Source: Selenomonas sputigena_A (GTDB taxonomy: Bacteria > Bacillota > Negativicutes > Selenomonadales > Selenomonadaceae). From it: DNA of 64,000 nt. The stretch is from the NCBI RefSeq assembly GCF_051603425.1, contig NZ_CP194411.1:2046001-2110000 (forward strand), read 5' to 3'. Numbering within the stretch: position 1 is the first letter of the stretch; the number at the start of each line of letters is the position of its first letter. Positions 55,533 through 63,696 of this stretch are shown here, piece after piece. The notes beneath the pieces are model-generated. The model had not been told where the DNA came from. It was given only the letters and a program-made list of their open reading frames with translations, and ran no database searches. Made by a program: the position numbers and the translations under genes.

Positions 55533-56324
55533 TTGATAAGGGTATTGGTCAGTGGTGCCTGCGGTCGTATGGGGCAGGCTGTCGTCAAGGCGGTATTGGA
55601 GGACGGTGAGCTTGAGCTTGTCGGTGCGGTCGATATCCATGGCGGCATGGATGCGGGTGAGATGGCTGGCTGCGGCAAAAGCGGCGTGCTGGTGGGCACG
55701 GATCTTTTGGCGGAGCTGAAAGAAAAGAAACCCGAGGTCATGGTGGATTTCACACGCCCCGATACGGTATACAGAAATGCGGTGATGGCTGTAGAACATG
55801 GGGTTTCCCCTGTCATTGGCACGACGGGCATGTCTGCGGATGATAAAGAAAAACTCCATCAAATGGCATTGGAAAAAACGACACCGGTTTTTCTTGCGCC
55901 GAATTTCGCCATTGGCGCCGTTCTCATGATGCTTATGAGCCGTCAGGCCGCGAAATACATGCCGCAGGTTGAAATCATTGAACTGCATCATGACAAGAAG
56001 CTTGATGCGCCGTCCGGCACAGCGCTTCAAACAGCCGAGATGATTCGTGAGGTACGCGGGGCTGTTCGACAGGGGCATCCTGAGGAAACGGAAAAACTTC
56101 CTGGTGCACGCGGTGCGGAAATTGACGGTATGCGTATCCATAGCGTAAGACTTCCCGGCTATGTCGCGCATCAGGAAGTTATTTTCGGCGGTTTGGGACA
56201 GACTTTGACCATACGCCATGATTCCATCAACCGCGAGTCGTTCATGCCGGGAGTTGTTCTGGCCTGCAAAAAGGTACGTGCGCTTTCGGGGCTTGTCATC
56301 GGACTTGAGAAGTTGCTGGACTGA
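55533..56324 (+). CDS. dapB: 4-hydroxy-tetrahydrodipicolinate reductase
   Basis: 263 residues; NAD(P)H-dependent step of the diaminopimelate/lysine pathway. Rossmann motif VLVSGACGRMGQAV, GTTGMS loop, APNFAIGAVLMM and the active site ELHHDKKLDAPSGTA with its catalytic His and Lys. TTG 55533 is chosen because AAGGGGG (55518-55524) lies eight bases upstream and the product then begins MIRVLVSGA; the earlier TTG 55515 is unlikely. asd follows after about 50 bases. Confidence 0.95.
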   Translation: MIRVLVSGACGRMGQAVVKAVLEDGELELVGAVDIHGGMDAGEMAGCGKSGVLVGTDLLAELKEKKPEVMVDFTRPDTVYRNAVMAVEHGVSPVIGTTGMSADDKEKLHQMALEKTTPVFLAPNFAIGAVLMMLMSRQAAKYMPQVEIIELHHDKKLDAPSGTALQTAEMIREVRGAVRQGHPEETEKLPGARGAEIDGMRIHSVRLPGYVAHQEVIFGGLGQTLTIRHDSINRESFMPGVVLACKKVRALSGLVIGLEKLLD

Positions 56325-56375
56325 CATCAGGTTTGCTCTATGGGGCAAGAAAGAATCACGACAGGAGTTGTTAGC

Positions 56376-57410
56376 GTGAAAAAATATAATGTAGCGATCA
56401 TGGGCGCGACGGGTGCTGTAGGTCAGGAGTTTTTGAACCTGATCGAAGAGCGCAGTTTCCCGTTTGCCGAGCTTCGGCTGTTGGCATCCTCGCGTTCGGC
56501 AGGCAAGAAAATCGAATTTATGGGCAAGAGCTATACGGTTCAGGAAACACGGGCGGATTCTTTTGAAGGTATAGATATCGCCCTTTTTGCAGGCGGCAGT
56601 GCGAGCAAGACGTTTGCCCCGGCAGCAGTGAAGGCCGGAGCTGTCGTTATTGATAATTCGAGCACGTTTCGCATGGATCCCGAGGTGCCGCTTGTAGTAC
56701 CCGAGGTCAACCCGGAGGCATTGAAGGGACACAAGGGAATTATTGCAAATCCGAACTGTTCGACGATCATCATGGTTATGGCATTGAAGCCTTTGCGCGA
56801 TCTTGCGCCTATCAAGCGTGTGGTTGTTTCAACGTACCAGGCGGTTTCAGGAGGCGGCAAGGAAGCTATGGCGGAACTTGAGCAGCAGGTGGCCGATATT
56901 GTGGCGGACAAGCCCGTGACAGCGAATATTCTGCCGGGAGCATCACTCAAGAAGCACTACCAGATTGCTTTCAATTTGATTCCGCAAATTGATGTATTCA
57001 AGGACAATCTCTATACAAAAGAGGAAATGAAGATGATCGACGAAACGCGCAAGATTCTTTCTGAGCCTGATCTGCGTGTGACGGCAACGACGATTCGCGT
57101 TCCGGTTTACCGCAGCCATGCGGAGTCGGTCAATATCGAGTTTGCGCAAGAGGTCACGGTCGAAGCGGCGCGCAGTGCGATTGACGCTTTCCCCGGCGCA
57201 AGGCTTAACGACAATCCGGATGAGCAGGCGTATCCCATGCCGCTCTTCACCTCGGGCAAGGACGATGTGGAAGTCGGGCGCATCCGCCGCGATGAGTCGG
57301 TGGAGCATGGCTTGAATCTTTGGGTTTGCGGTGACCAGATTCGCAAAGGAGCGGCGCTGAATGCACTGCAGATTGCAGAATACATGATGAAACATGATAT
57401 GCTTCGATAA
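56376..57410 (+). CDS. asd: Aspartate-semialdehyde dehydrogenase
   Basis: 344 residues; makes aspartate semialdehyde, the branch point to lysine/DAP, methionine and threonine (thrC nearby). KYNVAIMGATGAVGQEFL binds NADP, and the catalytic Cys is in IIANPNCSTIIMVMAL; the His/Arg substrate site is in VPVYRSHAESVNIEF. GTG 56376 follows AGGAG eight bases upstream; an in-frame ATG at 56340 lacks such support. Likely operon with dapB. Confidence 0.96.
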   Translation: MKKYNVAIMGATGAVGQEFLNLIEERSFPFAELRLLASSRSAGKKIEFMGKSYTVQETRADSFEGIDIALFAGGSASKTFAPAAVKAGAVVIDNSSTFRMDPEVPLVVPEVNPEALKGHKGIIANPNCSTIIMVMALKPLRDLAPIKRVVVSTYQAVSGGGKEAMAELEQQVADIVADKPVTANILPGASLKKHYQIAFNLIPQIDVFKDNLYTKEEMKMIDETRKILSEPDLRVTATTIRVPVYRSHAESVNIEFAQEVTVEAARSAIDAFPGARLNDNPDEQAYPMPLFTSGKDDVEVGRIRRDESVEHGLNLWVCGDQIRKGAALNALQIAEYMMKHDMLR

Positions 57411-57446
57411 GGACAGGCAGCTTGATGCGAGGAGGGAAAGCAAAAG

Positions 57447-57710
57447 ATGGTCAGCGATGAAACGATGATGTTCCGCTTCGGTACAGAGGAAAACAAGGCT
57501 GAAACCATTATCCGCGATGTTTGTGGAGCGATGGAAGAGAAGGGATACAATCCCATTAACCAACTCGTTGGATACCTTCTTTCCGGCGATCCGGCCTATG
57601 TGACGAGCTACAAGGAGGCGCGCAGCAAGGTGCGCTCCTTGGAACGCGATGAGCTTCTTGAAGAGCTTGTGCATTTCTATGTAGAGGCGCACAGGGGGCA
57701 GAAGGCGTGA
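57447..57710 (+). CDS. ireB: IreB-family regulatory phosphoprotein (UPF0297)
   Basis: 87 residues. In Enterococcus, IreB is phosphorylated by the Ser/Thr kinase IreK and affects cephalosporin resistance; elsewhere its role is unproven. Highly conserved core: TMMFRFGTEENKAETIIRDV, EKGYNPINQLVGYLLSGDPAYVTSYK (two parts). The order ireB-ruvX-DUF1292 is the Firmicutes standard. It overlaps ruvX by four bases. Confidence 0.93.
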   Translation: MVSDETMMFRFGTEENKAETIIRDVCGAMEEKGYNPINQLVGYLLSGDPAYVTSYKEARSKVRSLERDELLEELVHFYVEAHRGQKA

Positions 57711-58135
57711 CGAAACGTGTTCTCGCACTGGATGTCGGCGACCGCACGATCGGCGTTGCTGTGAGTGATGCGCTTGGAATTACAGCGCAGGGAGTTGAGA
57801 CGATACGACGCAAGTCATGGGATAAGGATTTTGCTAGGCTCGCGGAGCTTATGAGGCTCTATGAGACTGATGCTTTTGTCATCGGTTTCCCAAAAAACAT
57901 GAATGGTACACAGGGAGAGCGCTGCGATATTGTGCGCGATTTTGCTGCGAGACTGCAGGAAAAAATCACTGGCAGCAAGGTTGTTTTTTGGGACGAGAGA
58001 CTGTCGACAGTAGCTGCGGAGCGCTCCTTGATTGCGGCTGATGTGAGCCGTGCCAAGAGACGCAAGGTCATAGATAAGATGGCTGCTGTTTTCATCCTGC
58101 AGGGTTATTTGGACAATATGGGAATGCGCGGTTGA
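57707..58135 (+). CDS. ruvX: Holliday junction resolvase-like protein RuvX/YqgF
   Basis: 142 residues, RNase H-like fold. Members act in pre-16S rRNA 5' maturation and possibly junction resolution. Motifs: VLALDVGDRTIGVAVSDALG with the first acidic residue, FVIGFPKNMNGTQGERC, and FWDERLSTVAAERSLI. GTG 57707 overlaps the ireB stop. Confidence 0.94.
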   Translation: MTKRVLALDVGDRTIGVAVSDALGITAQGVETIRRKSWDKDFARLAELMRLYETDAFVIGFPKNMNGTQGERCDIVRDFAARLQEKITGSKVVFWDERLSTVAAERSLIAADVSRAKRRKVIDKMAAVFILQGYLDNMGMRG

Positions 58136-58175
58136 TAAAGATTCGGCGCGAGCGTAAAGAAATGAGGCGGAAGTT

Positions 58176-58502
58176 ATGAAAGATAAGGAAAAGGATTGGC
58201 TGGAAGAGGATGTTGTTGTTGAGATGACAGATGAAGAGGGAAACAGCTATTATTACCGGCAGGAAATGATCATCCCGGTCGGTGATGACAAGTTCGCGCT
58301 TCTTGTTGGAATCCATGATGAGGAGGAAGAGCATACGCATAGCTGCGGCTGTGGCTGCGGCGAGCATGACGAGGATGTGCTCATTGCCAAGATCGTTGTG
58401 GATGAGGACGGTGAGGAAGAGTACGTCGAGCCTACGGATGAGGAATTTGATGCTGTGCAGCAAGCCTACGATGAGCTTATGGACGAGGAAGAAGAAGACT
58501 GA
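58176..58502 (+). CDS. DUF1292 family protein (YrzB type)
   Basis: 108 residues, very acidic (ends DELMDEEEED), with the DUF1292 core EEDVVVEMTDEEGNSYYYRQEMIIPVGDDKFALLVG. A His/Cys-rich patch HTHSCGCGCGEHDED (about residues 52-66) could bind metal. Function unknown; its constant place behind ireB-ruvX is the main support. ATG 58176 follows GAGGCGG. Confidence 0.92.
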   Translation: MKDKEKDWLEEDVVVEMTDEEGNSYYYRQEMIIPVGDDKFALLVGIHDEEEEHTHSCGCGCGEHDEDVLIAKIVVDEDGEEEYVEPTDEEFDAVQQAYDELMDEEEED

Positions 58503-58511
58503 AAAAATAGA

Positions 58512-58545
58512 GGAGTCGGCAACGGATATGCCGGCTCCTTTGCTT
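58512..58545 (+). terminator. Rho-independent terminator after the DUF1292 gene
   Basis: GGAGTCGGCA (58512-58521) / TGCCGGCTCC (58529-58538) with one wobble, then TTTGCTTT. Confidence 0.82.
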
Positions 58546-58605
58546 TGTCATGAAGCTTGGCTGCGGTAGGAGGACGGCGCAGGCGGTTTCTTTGACTGGC
58601 AGTGT

Positions 58606-58634
58606 TTGACAGCATTGGCTCATCATGCTAGAAT
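58606..58634 (+). promoter_or_regulatory. Promoter of tRNA-Leu
   Basis: Perfect TTGACA (58606-58611), 17-base spacer, TAGAAT (58629-58634) preceded by TGC, giving an extended -10. Confidence 0.8.
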
Positions 58635-58657
58635 AAAGGAATCGCTGAGGCGGAGAT

Positions 58658-58742
58658 GCGGACGTGGCGGAACTGGCAGACGCGCTGGACTTAGGATCCA
58701 GTGCCGCAAGGCATGGAGGTTCGATTCCTCTCGTCCGCACCA
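58658..58742 (+). tRNA. tRNA-Leu (anticodon TAG)
   Basis: 85-nt class II tRNA. Acceptor GCGGACG / CGTCCGC, anticodon stem CTGGA/TCCAG with loop CTTAGGA giving TAG, variable arm TGCCGCAAGGCA, CCA encoded. Confidence 0.97.
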
Positions 58743-58754
58743 AGTGAATAACGT

Positions 58755-58785
58755 GAAGTCCGGTATATCTGGGCTTTTTCTTTTA
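58755..58785 (+). terminator. Probable terminator after tRNA-Leu
   Basis: Short stem AGTCC / GGGCT around GGTATATCT, followed by TTTTCTTTTA. Confidence 0.6.
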
Positions 58786-58790
58786 GGAGA

Positions 58791-58950
58791 GAAATCGCTG
58801 ATAAATTCAGCATCGTTATCTTGGCGCATTTTTTCGCACACTCTGCGTCGGAAAATCCTTCGCATAGCTTGCTGCGCATCCGGTTCGCCTCCCTGATCGG
58901 ACGAAAAACTTGCATCAATCTGACGGACTTCATTTTATCCGTGTTTCTCT
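58791..58950 (-). repeat. Dispersed palindromic element, copy B (inverted)
   Basis: Read on the minus strand it follows the sequence of copy A (49341-49503) closely over its whole length: AATGAAGTCCGTCAG, TTTTTCGTCCGATCA, GAACCGGATGCGCAGC, GCTATGCGAAGGATTTT, CGACGCAGAG, GCTGAATTTATCAGCG. Its outermost arms are AGAGAAA/TTTCTCT where copy A has GGGGAA/TTCCCC, so the ends differ but stay complementary. No protein gene within. Confidence 0.85.
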
Positions 58951-59025
58951 AAAGGCAGGAAAAATCCAAAATTTGTAGAATATTCAATATAAAGGTTTTG
59001 GGTGATGCACGGGGAGGCGAGCGCT

Positions 59026-59625
59026 ATGCCGATGTTCAAGAAATCCATGCTTGTTCTTTTGGCGCTTGTCGCATTGGCGGCGGGCGGCGCTGTTTTTTAT
59101 GGCTACCATACCCAGGAAGAGGCTGTGTCGCTCGATGCGGGCGATGTCGTGGGCATGGAGACGCAGGAAATCGTCGTCTATGTTTCGGGCGCGGTCAATC
59201 GGCCGGGCATCGTGCGGCTCGCAGAGGGAGCGCGCGCGAAGGACGCCGTCGATGCCTGCGGCGGCTTTTTGCCCACGGCGGATGCGAACGGCGTGAATCT
59301 CGCGCAGAAGCTCAAGGATGGTATGCAGGTAAAAGTACCGGAAAAAATTCTGCCTCCTGCCGGAGTGCCACAGGGAGAAACGGCGCTGCAGGCCGGCGGG
59401 ACAAGAGGCGGAGCGAGCGCGGTCATGCCGGATGGCAGAATCAACATCAATATAGCTGATGAAAAGGATCTCGATAAGCTGCCCGGAATCGGCCCCGCCA
59501 TGGCGAAACGGATTATCGAGTACCGCACGGAAAACGGCGCTTTCCAGGCGCCCGAGGAAATCAAGCGCGTCAAGGGGATTGGCGATGCGAAGTATGAGAA
59601 GATGAAGGATAAGATTGCATTGTAG
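59026..59625 (+). CDS. comEA: Competence protein ComEA (SLBB plus helix-hairpin-helix)
   Basis: About 199 residues: N-terminal membrane anchor (LVLLALVALAAGGAVFYGY), SLBB domain (about 45-115; EIVVYVSGAVNRPGIVRL), linker, and a C-terminal DNA-binding (HhH)2 domain (ININIADEKDLDKLPGIGPA, IKRVKGIGDAKYEKMKDKI). It binds incoming DNA outside the membrane during transformation. ATG 59026 has GGGGAGG eight bases upstream. comEC lies 1.6 kb downstream, with three unrelated-looking small genes between. Confidence 0.94.
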   Translation: MPMFKKSMLVLLALVALAAGGAVFYGYHTQEEAVSLDAGDVVGMETQEIVVYVSGAVNRPGIVRLAEGARAKDAVDACGGFLPTADANGVNLAQKLKDGMQVKVPEKILPPAGVPQGETALQAGGTRGGASAVMPDGRININIADEKDLDKLPGIGPAMAKRIIEYRTENGAFQAPEEIKRVKGIGDAKYEKMKDKIAL

Positions 59626-60034
59626 GCTGGGAAAAGTCATTTCCGTCTTGGGGCAGACAAAGTATCGTACGAACGGTTTGCTGCTCATCTATATGTATGA
59701 CGGAGTTGATGTGAGTTTAATCGACTGGGGTAGCGACGGAAGATATACGGTGTACATGATCGAGACGAATCAGAAGGGGACGGCGAGCACCGTGGACGGT
59801 GTGAGTGTCGGTATGCCGGAATCGATTCTGTCCGAGGTTTACGGCACAGCAGATGAAGTGAAGATAGAAAAGCGCATGGCGCCGAAACTTCCTGAGAAGG
59901 AAATGCAAGTCTACAGACACAAGGTAGACGAGATGGTAACGGTGTATACCTATAATGTAAACGCGGCGAACAGCATGTCGTTCACGGTGAAAAGGGGAAT
60001 TATCACTAGGATTGTGATCAATGTGTATGATTAG
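59615..60034 (+). pseudogene. Small repeat-domain protein gene, probably 5'-truncated
   Basis: Up to 139 residues from TTG 59615, which lies inside the comEA end and has no ribosome-binding site; ATG 59693 is the next start. The sequence begins mid-domain (KVISVLGQTKYRTNGLLLIY) and continues with a second half-repeat (GVSVGMPESILSEVYGTADE ... MSFTVKRGIITRIVINVYD). The protein at 60569 has the same two-part layout with its complete first half (GIAIGDTKNRVYSMLG ... GNSVQDVLAAYGKADMI). So this copy seems to have lost its signal peptide and the start of its first repeat, perhaps by a deletion fusing it to comEA. Confidence 0.6.
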
Positions 60035-60125
60035 GTGCGATTGAATCATATAGGGAAGCGCTGATGTGTGAAGATACCACATAAAATCATGAGAGGGATG
60101 ACATTTAAGATGGGACGAGGCAGAT

Positions 60126-60572
60126 ATGGATAGGCAGAAGAAATATGCGATACTGCTTGCTGTTTTTGTTGGCGTTCTTATAGGGGCAGGAGTGGCTTAT
60201 TTGGCATCGCATGTGGGAAGAGATGCGGTGTCGTCTGATGTCCGTGAAGAACCCGTTAAGGTCAAAACGCATGAAGAAAAAACGGAAAAGAAAGTTGAGA
60301 ATATTTACAATATCGGGATCACTGAAGAGGAATTTCGCCAAAGATTTAATAAAATTGCGGACGAATATGAATTGGATTTACGGTTAACCAAAAGACATAT
60401 TTATGAAGGGACTCATGCGAACGTTTATGAAGCTCCTTTAAATATAAATTCTTCATTAACTGTATCTTATGAACCGGACACGGGACTCGTACGAGGCGTT
60501 CTCTTATCAGGAACGACGGCAACTGAGATTGAGTCAGTTCGTTTCCTTTCTGCGATGGAGAGGACAAGGTGA
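60126..60572 (+). CDS. Membrane-anchored hypothetical protein, 148 aa
   Basis: Not recognised. One N-terminal membrane segment (about 8-28, YAILLAVFVGVLIGAGVAYL) preceded by basic residues, then a Lys/Glu-rich linker (VKVKTHEEKTEKKVENIYN) and a domain of about 90 residues (IGITEEEFRQRFNKIADEYE ... VSYEPDTGLVRGVLLSGTTA). Probably faces the periplasm. Base composition is visibly more AT-rich than comEA and comEC. It overlaps the next gene by four bases (GTGATG junction), so the two form a pair. Confidence 0.75.
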   Translation: MDRQKKYAILLAVFVGVLIGAGVAYLASHVGRDAVSSDVREEPVKVKTHEEKTEKKVENIYNIGITEEEFRQRFNKIADEYELDLRLTKRHIYEGTHANVYEAPLNINSSLTVSYEPDTGLVRGVLLSGTTATEIESVRFLSAMERTR

Positions 60573-61141
60573 TGTTCTTTGCTGTTGCAAAAGATATCAG
60601 CACCGAAGCCAATGCATCACTTGGAAGAGATGCGCCGCATAATATCATCACCGATATTGTGAATTATATGGCTTGGGATTATGCTAACCAGAACTCGCAT
60701 AATGCAACGACGGATACTATGCCGAACAAGAAAAATAGCCCACAAAGTTCATCTGTAGAAATGTCTCTGGGCGGAATCGCTATTGGCGATACAAAAAACA
60801 GGGTTTATTCTATGTTGGGAAGAGAATCAAGGATTTCTTACGAAGGCAGCTATAGCGATCCTCGTTACCAGTATCCGAATATGGAAGTGGTCATGTCTGG
60901 AAATATTGTCACAGCATTCGTTTCTAAAAATGCAATGGTCAAAACGGGACGCGGGATTGGCGAGGGAAATAGTGTTCAAGACGTATTGGCGGCCTATGGT
61001 AAGGCAGATATGATTATGGAGTATGATGGCTATCTTCTCTATGAATACAAATTCGTCTCTGCGAATGGAAGAAACTGTCTATTGCGCTTTGCGATGAAAA
61101 ATGGTACAGTCTCGTACATTAGCGGGAGAGTTGCAGAGTAA
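60569..61141 (+). CDS. Hypothetical protein with two half-repeats, 190 aa
   Basis: Not assigned. After a region of about 70 residues without clear features comes a two-part repeat: GGIAIGDTKNRVYSMLGRES (about 72-91) and GEGNSVQDVLAAYGKADMIM (about 131-150), each followed by beta-strand sequence ending LRFAMKNGTVSYISG. The G-x-s-x-x-x-V-x-x-x-Y/L-G pattern resembles BamE/SmpA-like small extracytoplasmic domains, but this is only a resemblance. GTG 60569 overlaps the previous stop. No signal peptide of its own, odd for such a domain; an internal deletion or N-terminal mis-start is possible. Confidence 0.7.
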   Translation: MMFFAVAKDISTEANASLGRDAPHNIITDIVNYMAWDYANQNSHNATTDTMPNKKNSPQSSSVEMSLGGIAIGDTKNRVYSMLGRESRISYEGSYSDPRYQYPNMEVVMSGNIVTAFVSKNAMVKTGRGIGEGNSVQDVLAAYGKADMIMEYDGYLLYEYKFVSANGRNCLLRFAMKNGTVSYISGRVAE

Positions 61142-61180
61142 TAGGACGACAACAAGGAAGCTGAGAGGCGTGGTTTTGCC

Positions 61181-63583
61181 ATGAAGACAGGACAGCAGCA
61201 GCTCGTTTTTCTCAACGGGCTTTTCCTTGTGCTTTTGCTCGGCATCTATGGCGAGGATTTGCTGCATGTCTCGCTTGGCGCTCTCGCCCTCAGCATGGCG
61301 GGGTTCTTTTTCTTGTCGCTTTTTCTTCTCGTGCGTGAGAGCAGCAGGACGTGGCTGGCGTTCTTGCTGCTCTTTCTTTTTTTCGGCGCGTGGCGTTTCG
61401 CTTGGGGCGAGGCTCTGCCCGTTGATGATGTTTCGCATTTCATTGGGCGTGAGGCTTCAGTCGAGGGCGTGCTCGTCGAAGCGCCGCATGTGCGGCGGAC
61501 GGCGCAAGGTGTGTTTGTGCGCTATACGGTGGCGGCGAAGCGCGTGCGCCTGCGTGGTGAGGAGCAGACGGCGTCGGGCACGCTCTACGTCTCGGAGATG
61601 CGCGAGGGTGTCGGCGATTTGCCTGAGATTGGCGCGGAAATCACGGCTTTTGGGAAGGTTAAGGGCATCTACGGCTACGGCAATCCTGGGCGCATTGATG
61701 TGGAGCGTGCGGCGGCGGTCAAGGGCGTGCGCGCGCGTCTCTCGGCGAAGAAGCCCGGGATTCGTTGGGAAGCGGGGGAGGCATATCCCGTGCTGCGATG
61801 GAGCGAGCGAGTGCGCTCGGCATATCGCGCTTCGATGGAGAGCGTGATGCCGAAGGAAGATGCGGCGGCGATCTTTGCCATGCTCTTTGGCGGCTACGAG
61901 GGTATAAAGCCCGAGCTTGTCGAGGCGTTCACGGCGACGGGCATCGTGCACATCCTTTCGGTGTCGGGTTCGCACATCACGCTCTTGGCGGCGGTTATGG
62001 CCTGGCTCGGTGCGATCCTTCGCCTGCGCCCCACTGTGACGGCGGTATTCGTCGCTGTTGTCATTTCCCTGTACTGTGTGCTTGCGGGTTGTGTGCCGCC
62101 GGCACTGCGCGCGGGCGCGATGGGGCTTCTCGCTTTCTTTGCGCTTGCCTGGGAGCGCGAGAGCGACGCGCGTCGGCTTCTGGTGCTCGTCGGCATGGCG
62201 CTGCTCTTCTTCGAACCGCTCTTAGCATTTGATGTCAGTTTCCAGTTGTCGTTTGCCGCGACGGCAGGGCTTCTTTACCTCGCGCCGCCTTTTGATTCAT
62301 GGCTTTCGCGCCTGCGCTTTTTGCCGCGTTTTGCGGCGATGAGCCTTGCCGTCACGCTTGGGGCGCAGCTTGCGACTGTGCCGTTCCTCGCATGGTATTT
62401 CCATCGTCTGTCGCTTTCGTCTCTTGCGGCCAACATCGTCGTCGTGCCCGTTGTGGAGCTCGTTATTGTTGCAGGGCTTTTTGCGGGGCTCGTGTCCTTT
62501 GTGTTGCCGTTTTTGGCGAAGATTGTCTTTCTGGCGGACAGTTTGCTCTTGGGCCTTGTTTACGAGTGTACGCGGCTCCTGGCGCATGTGCCGGGCGGCG
62601 AGGTGTATCTGCCGACGCTTTCTGCACCGCTCGCGCTCGCCTACTTCGCTGTCCTAGCCGTATTCGTGCAGCCCGAAGAGCGGCGCGCCGTCGTATTCTC
62701 TTGGTGCAGCAAACAGCGCAAGCCGCTTCTTGCTTCTGCTCTCCTCATCGTTTTTGCAATGGCTCTATGGCAGATTTTACGTCCGCAGGAGATGGCGGTT
62801 CATTTCATCGACGTGGGACAAGGCGATGCGGCTCTTGTTGTGACGCCGCATGGAAGGGCGCTGATGATCGATACGGGCGGCACGCGCGATGCTTCTTTTG
62901 ATTTTGGTACGCGCGTGGATGTACCATATCTCTGGCATTACGGTGTGCGGCAGCTTGACTATATTATCCTGACGCATGCGCATGAGGACCATGCGGGCGG
63001 TACAGGCGGCATCCTGCGCCATATACCCGTGGGAATGGTGCTCACGGCCCACGAGGGACGGATGGAATATGCGCGTGTCCTGGGGTTTTCCCCGACTGCG
63101 CCTGAAATGAGGAAGATTGTTCCTGCTGAGGCAGGGGAGCATATCGAACTTGACGGCGTTGCTGTCGATATTCTTTATGCGCCGGAAAAAGCGGCGAATG
63201 GGGAAGTCGGGGCAGGAATAACGGGCAACGAGTTGTCGAATGTCATCCGCGTGCGTTATGGTGCGGCAACCTTCCTTTTTACGGGGGATTTGGAGGCTGC
63301 TCAGGAACAGCATATGCTTGAAGAAGGAAAAAATCCTAAGTGTACGGTACTCAAGGTGGCGCATCATGGTTCAAAAACCTCGACAACGGAAGTTTTTCTT
63401 GCGGCAGCCCAGCCGCATTATGCTGTTATCAGTGTAGGCAGAGAAAATAATTTCGGGCATCCTGCGCCGGAGGTCGTCAAACGGCTGGAAAAAGAAGGCG
63501 CAAAACTTTACCGTACGGATAAAGATGGAGCGATTGTTTTTCGCACGGATGGGAAAAAAATGCGTGTGGAAAAATTTCGTTAA
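61181..63583 (+). CDS. comEC: ComEC/Rec2 DNA uptake channel
   Basis: 800 residues, full length. N-terminal membrane segments and DUF4131 region (1-190), the Competence domain with several helices (about 210-490; VHILSVSGSHITLLAAVMAW is its signature) and a C-terminal metallo-beta-lactamase domain (about 530-800). The metal motif is LTHAHEDHAGG, with later VAHHGSKTST. It carries single-stranded DNA across the inner membrane in transformation. ATG 61181 has weak AAGCTGAGAGG upstream. Separated from comEA by the small-gene insert. Confidence 0.95.
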   Translation: MKTGQQQLVFLNGLFLVLLLGIYGEDLLHVSLGALALSMAGFFFLSLFLLVRESSRTWLAFLLLFLFFGAWRFAWGEALPVDDVSHFIGREASVEGVLVEAPHVRRTAQGVFVRYTVAAKRVRLRGEEQTASGTLYVSEMREGVGDLPEIGAEITAFGKVKGIYGYGNPGRIDVERAAAVKGVRARLSAKKPGIRWEAGEAYPVLRWSERVRSAYRASMESVMPKEDAAAIFAMLFGGYEGIKPELVEAFTATGIVHILSVSGSHITLLAAVMAWLGAILRLRPTVTAVFVAVVISLYCVLAGCVPPALRAGAMGLLAFFALAWERESDARRLLVLVGMALLFFEPLLAFDVSFQLSFAATAGLLYLAPPFDSWLSRLRFLPRFAAMSLAVTLGAQLATVPFLAWYFHRLSLSSLAANIVVVPVVELVIVAGLFAGLVSFVLPFLAKIVFLADSLLLGLVYECTRLLAHVPGGEVYLPTLSAPLALAYFAVLAVFVQPEERRAVVFSWCSKQRKPLLASALLIVFAMALWQILRPQEMAVHFIDVGQGDAALVVTPHGRALMIDTGGTRDASFDFGTRVDVPYLWHYGVRQLDYIILTHAHEDHAGGTGGILRHIPVGMVLTAHEGRMEYARVLGFSPTAPEMRKIVPAEAGEHIELDGVAVDILYAPEKAANGEVGAGITGNELSNVIRVRYGAATFLFTGDLEAAQEQHMLEEGKNPKCTVLKVAHHGSKTSTTEVFLAAAQPHYAVISVGRENNFGHPAPEVVKRLEKEGAKLYRTDKDGAIVFRTDGKKMRVEKFR

Positions 63584-63696
63584 GAACAATGGCGAAATGT
63601 CGGATAGCGTTGATTTTTCTGAAGAAGGAAAGTTTGTGTAAGAGGAAGAATAAAAAAACAGGAAATGATGTGAGCATGGTTTTATGGGGGATGCAA

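Noticed and set aside
60050..60066. GGGAAGCGCTGAT resembling one arm of the dispersed repeat
   Set aside because: Only 13 bases match, with no matching core or second arm; could be chance or a remnant.
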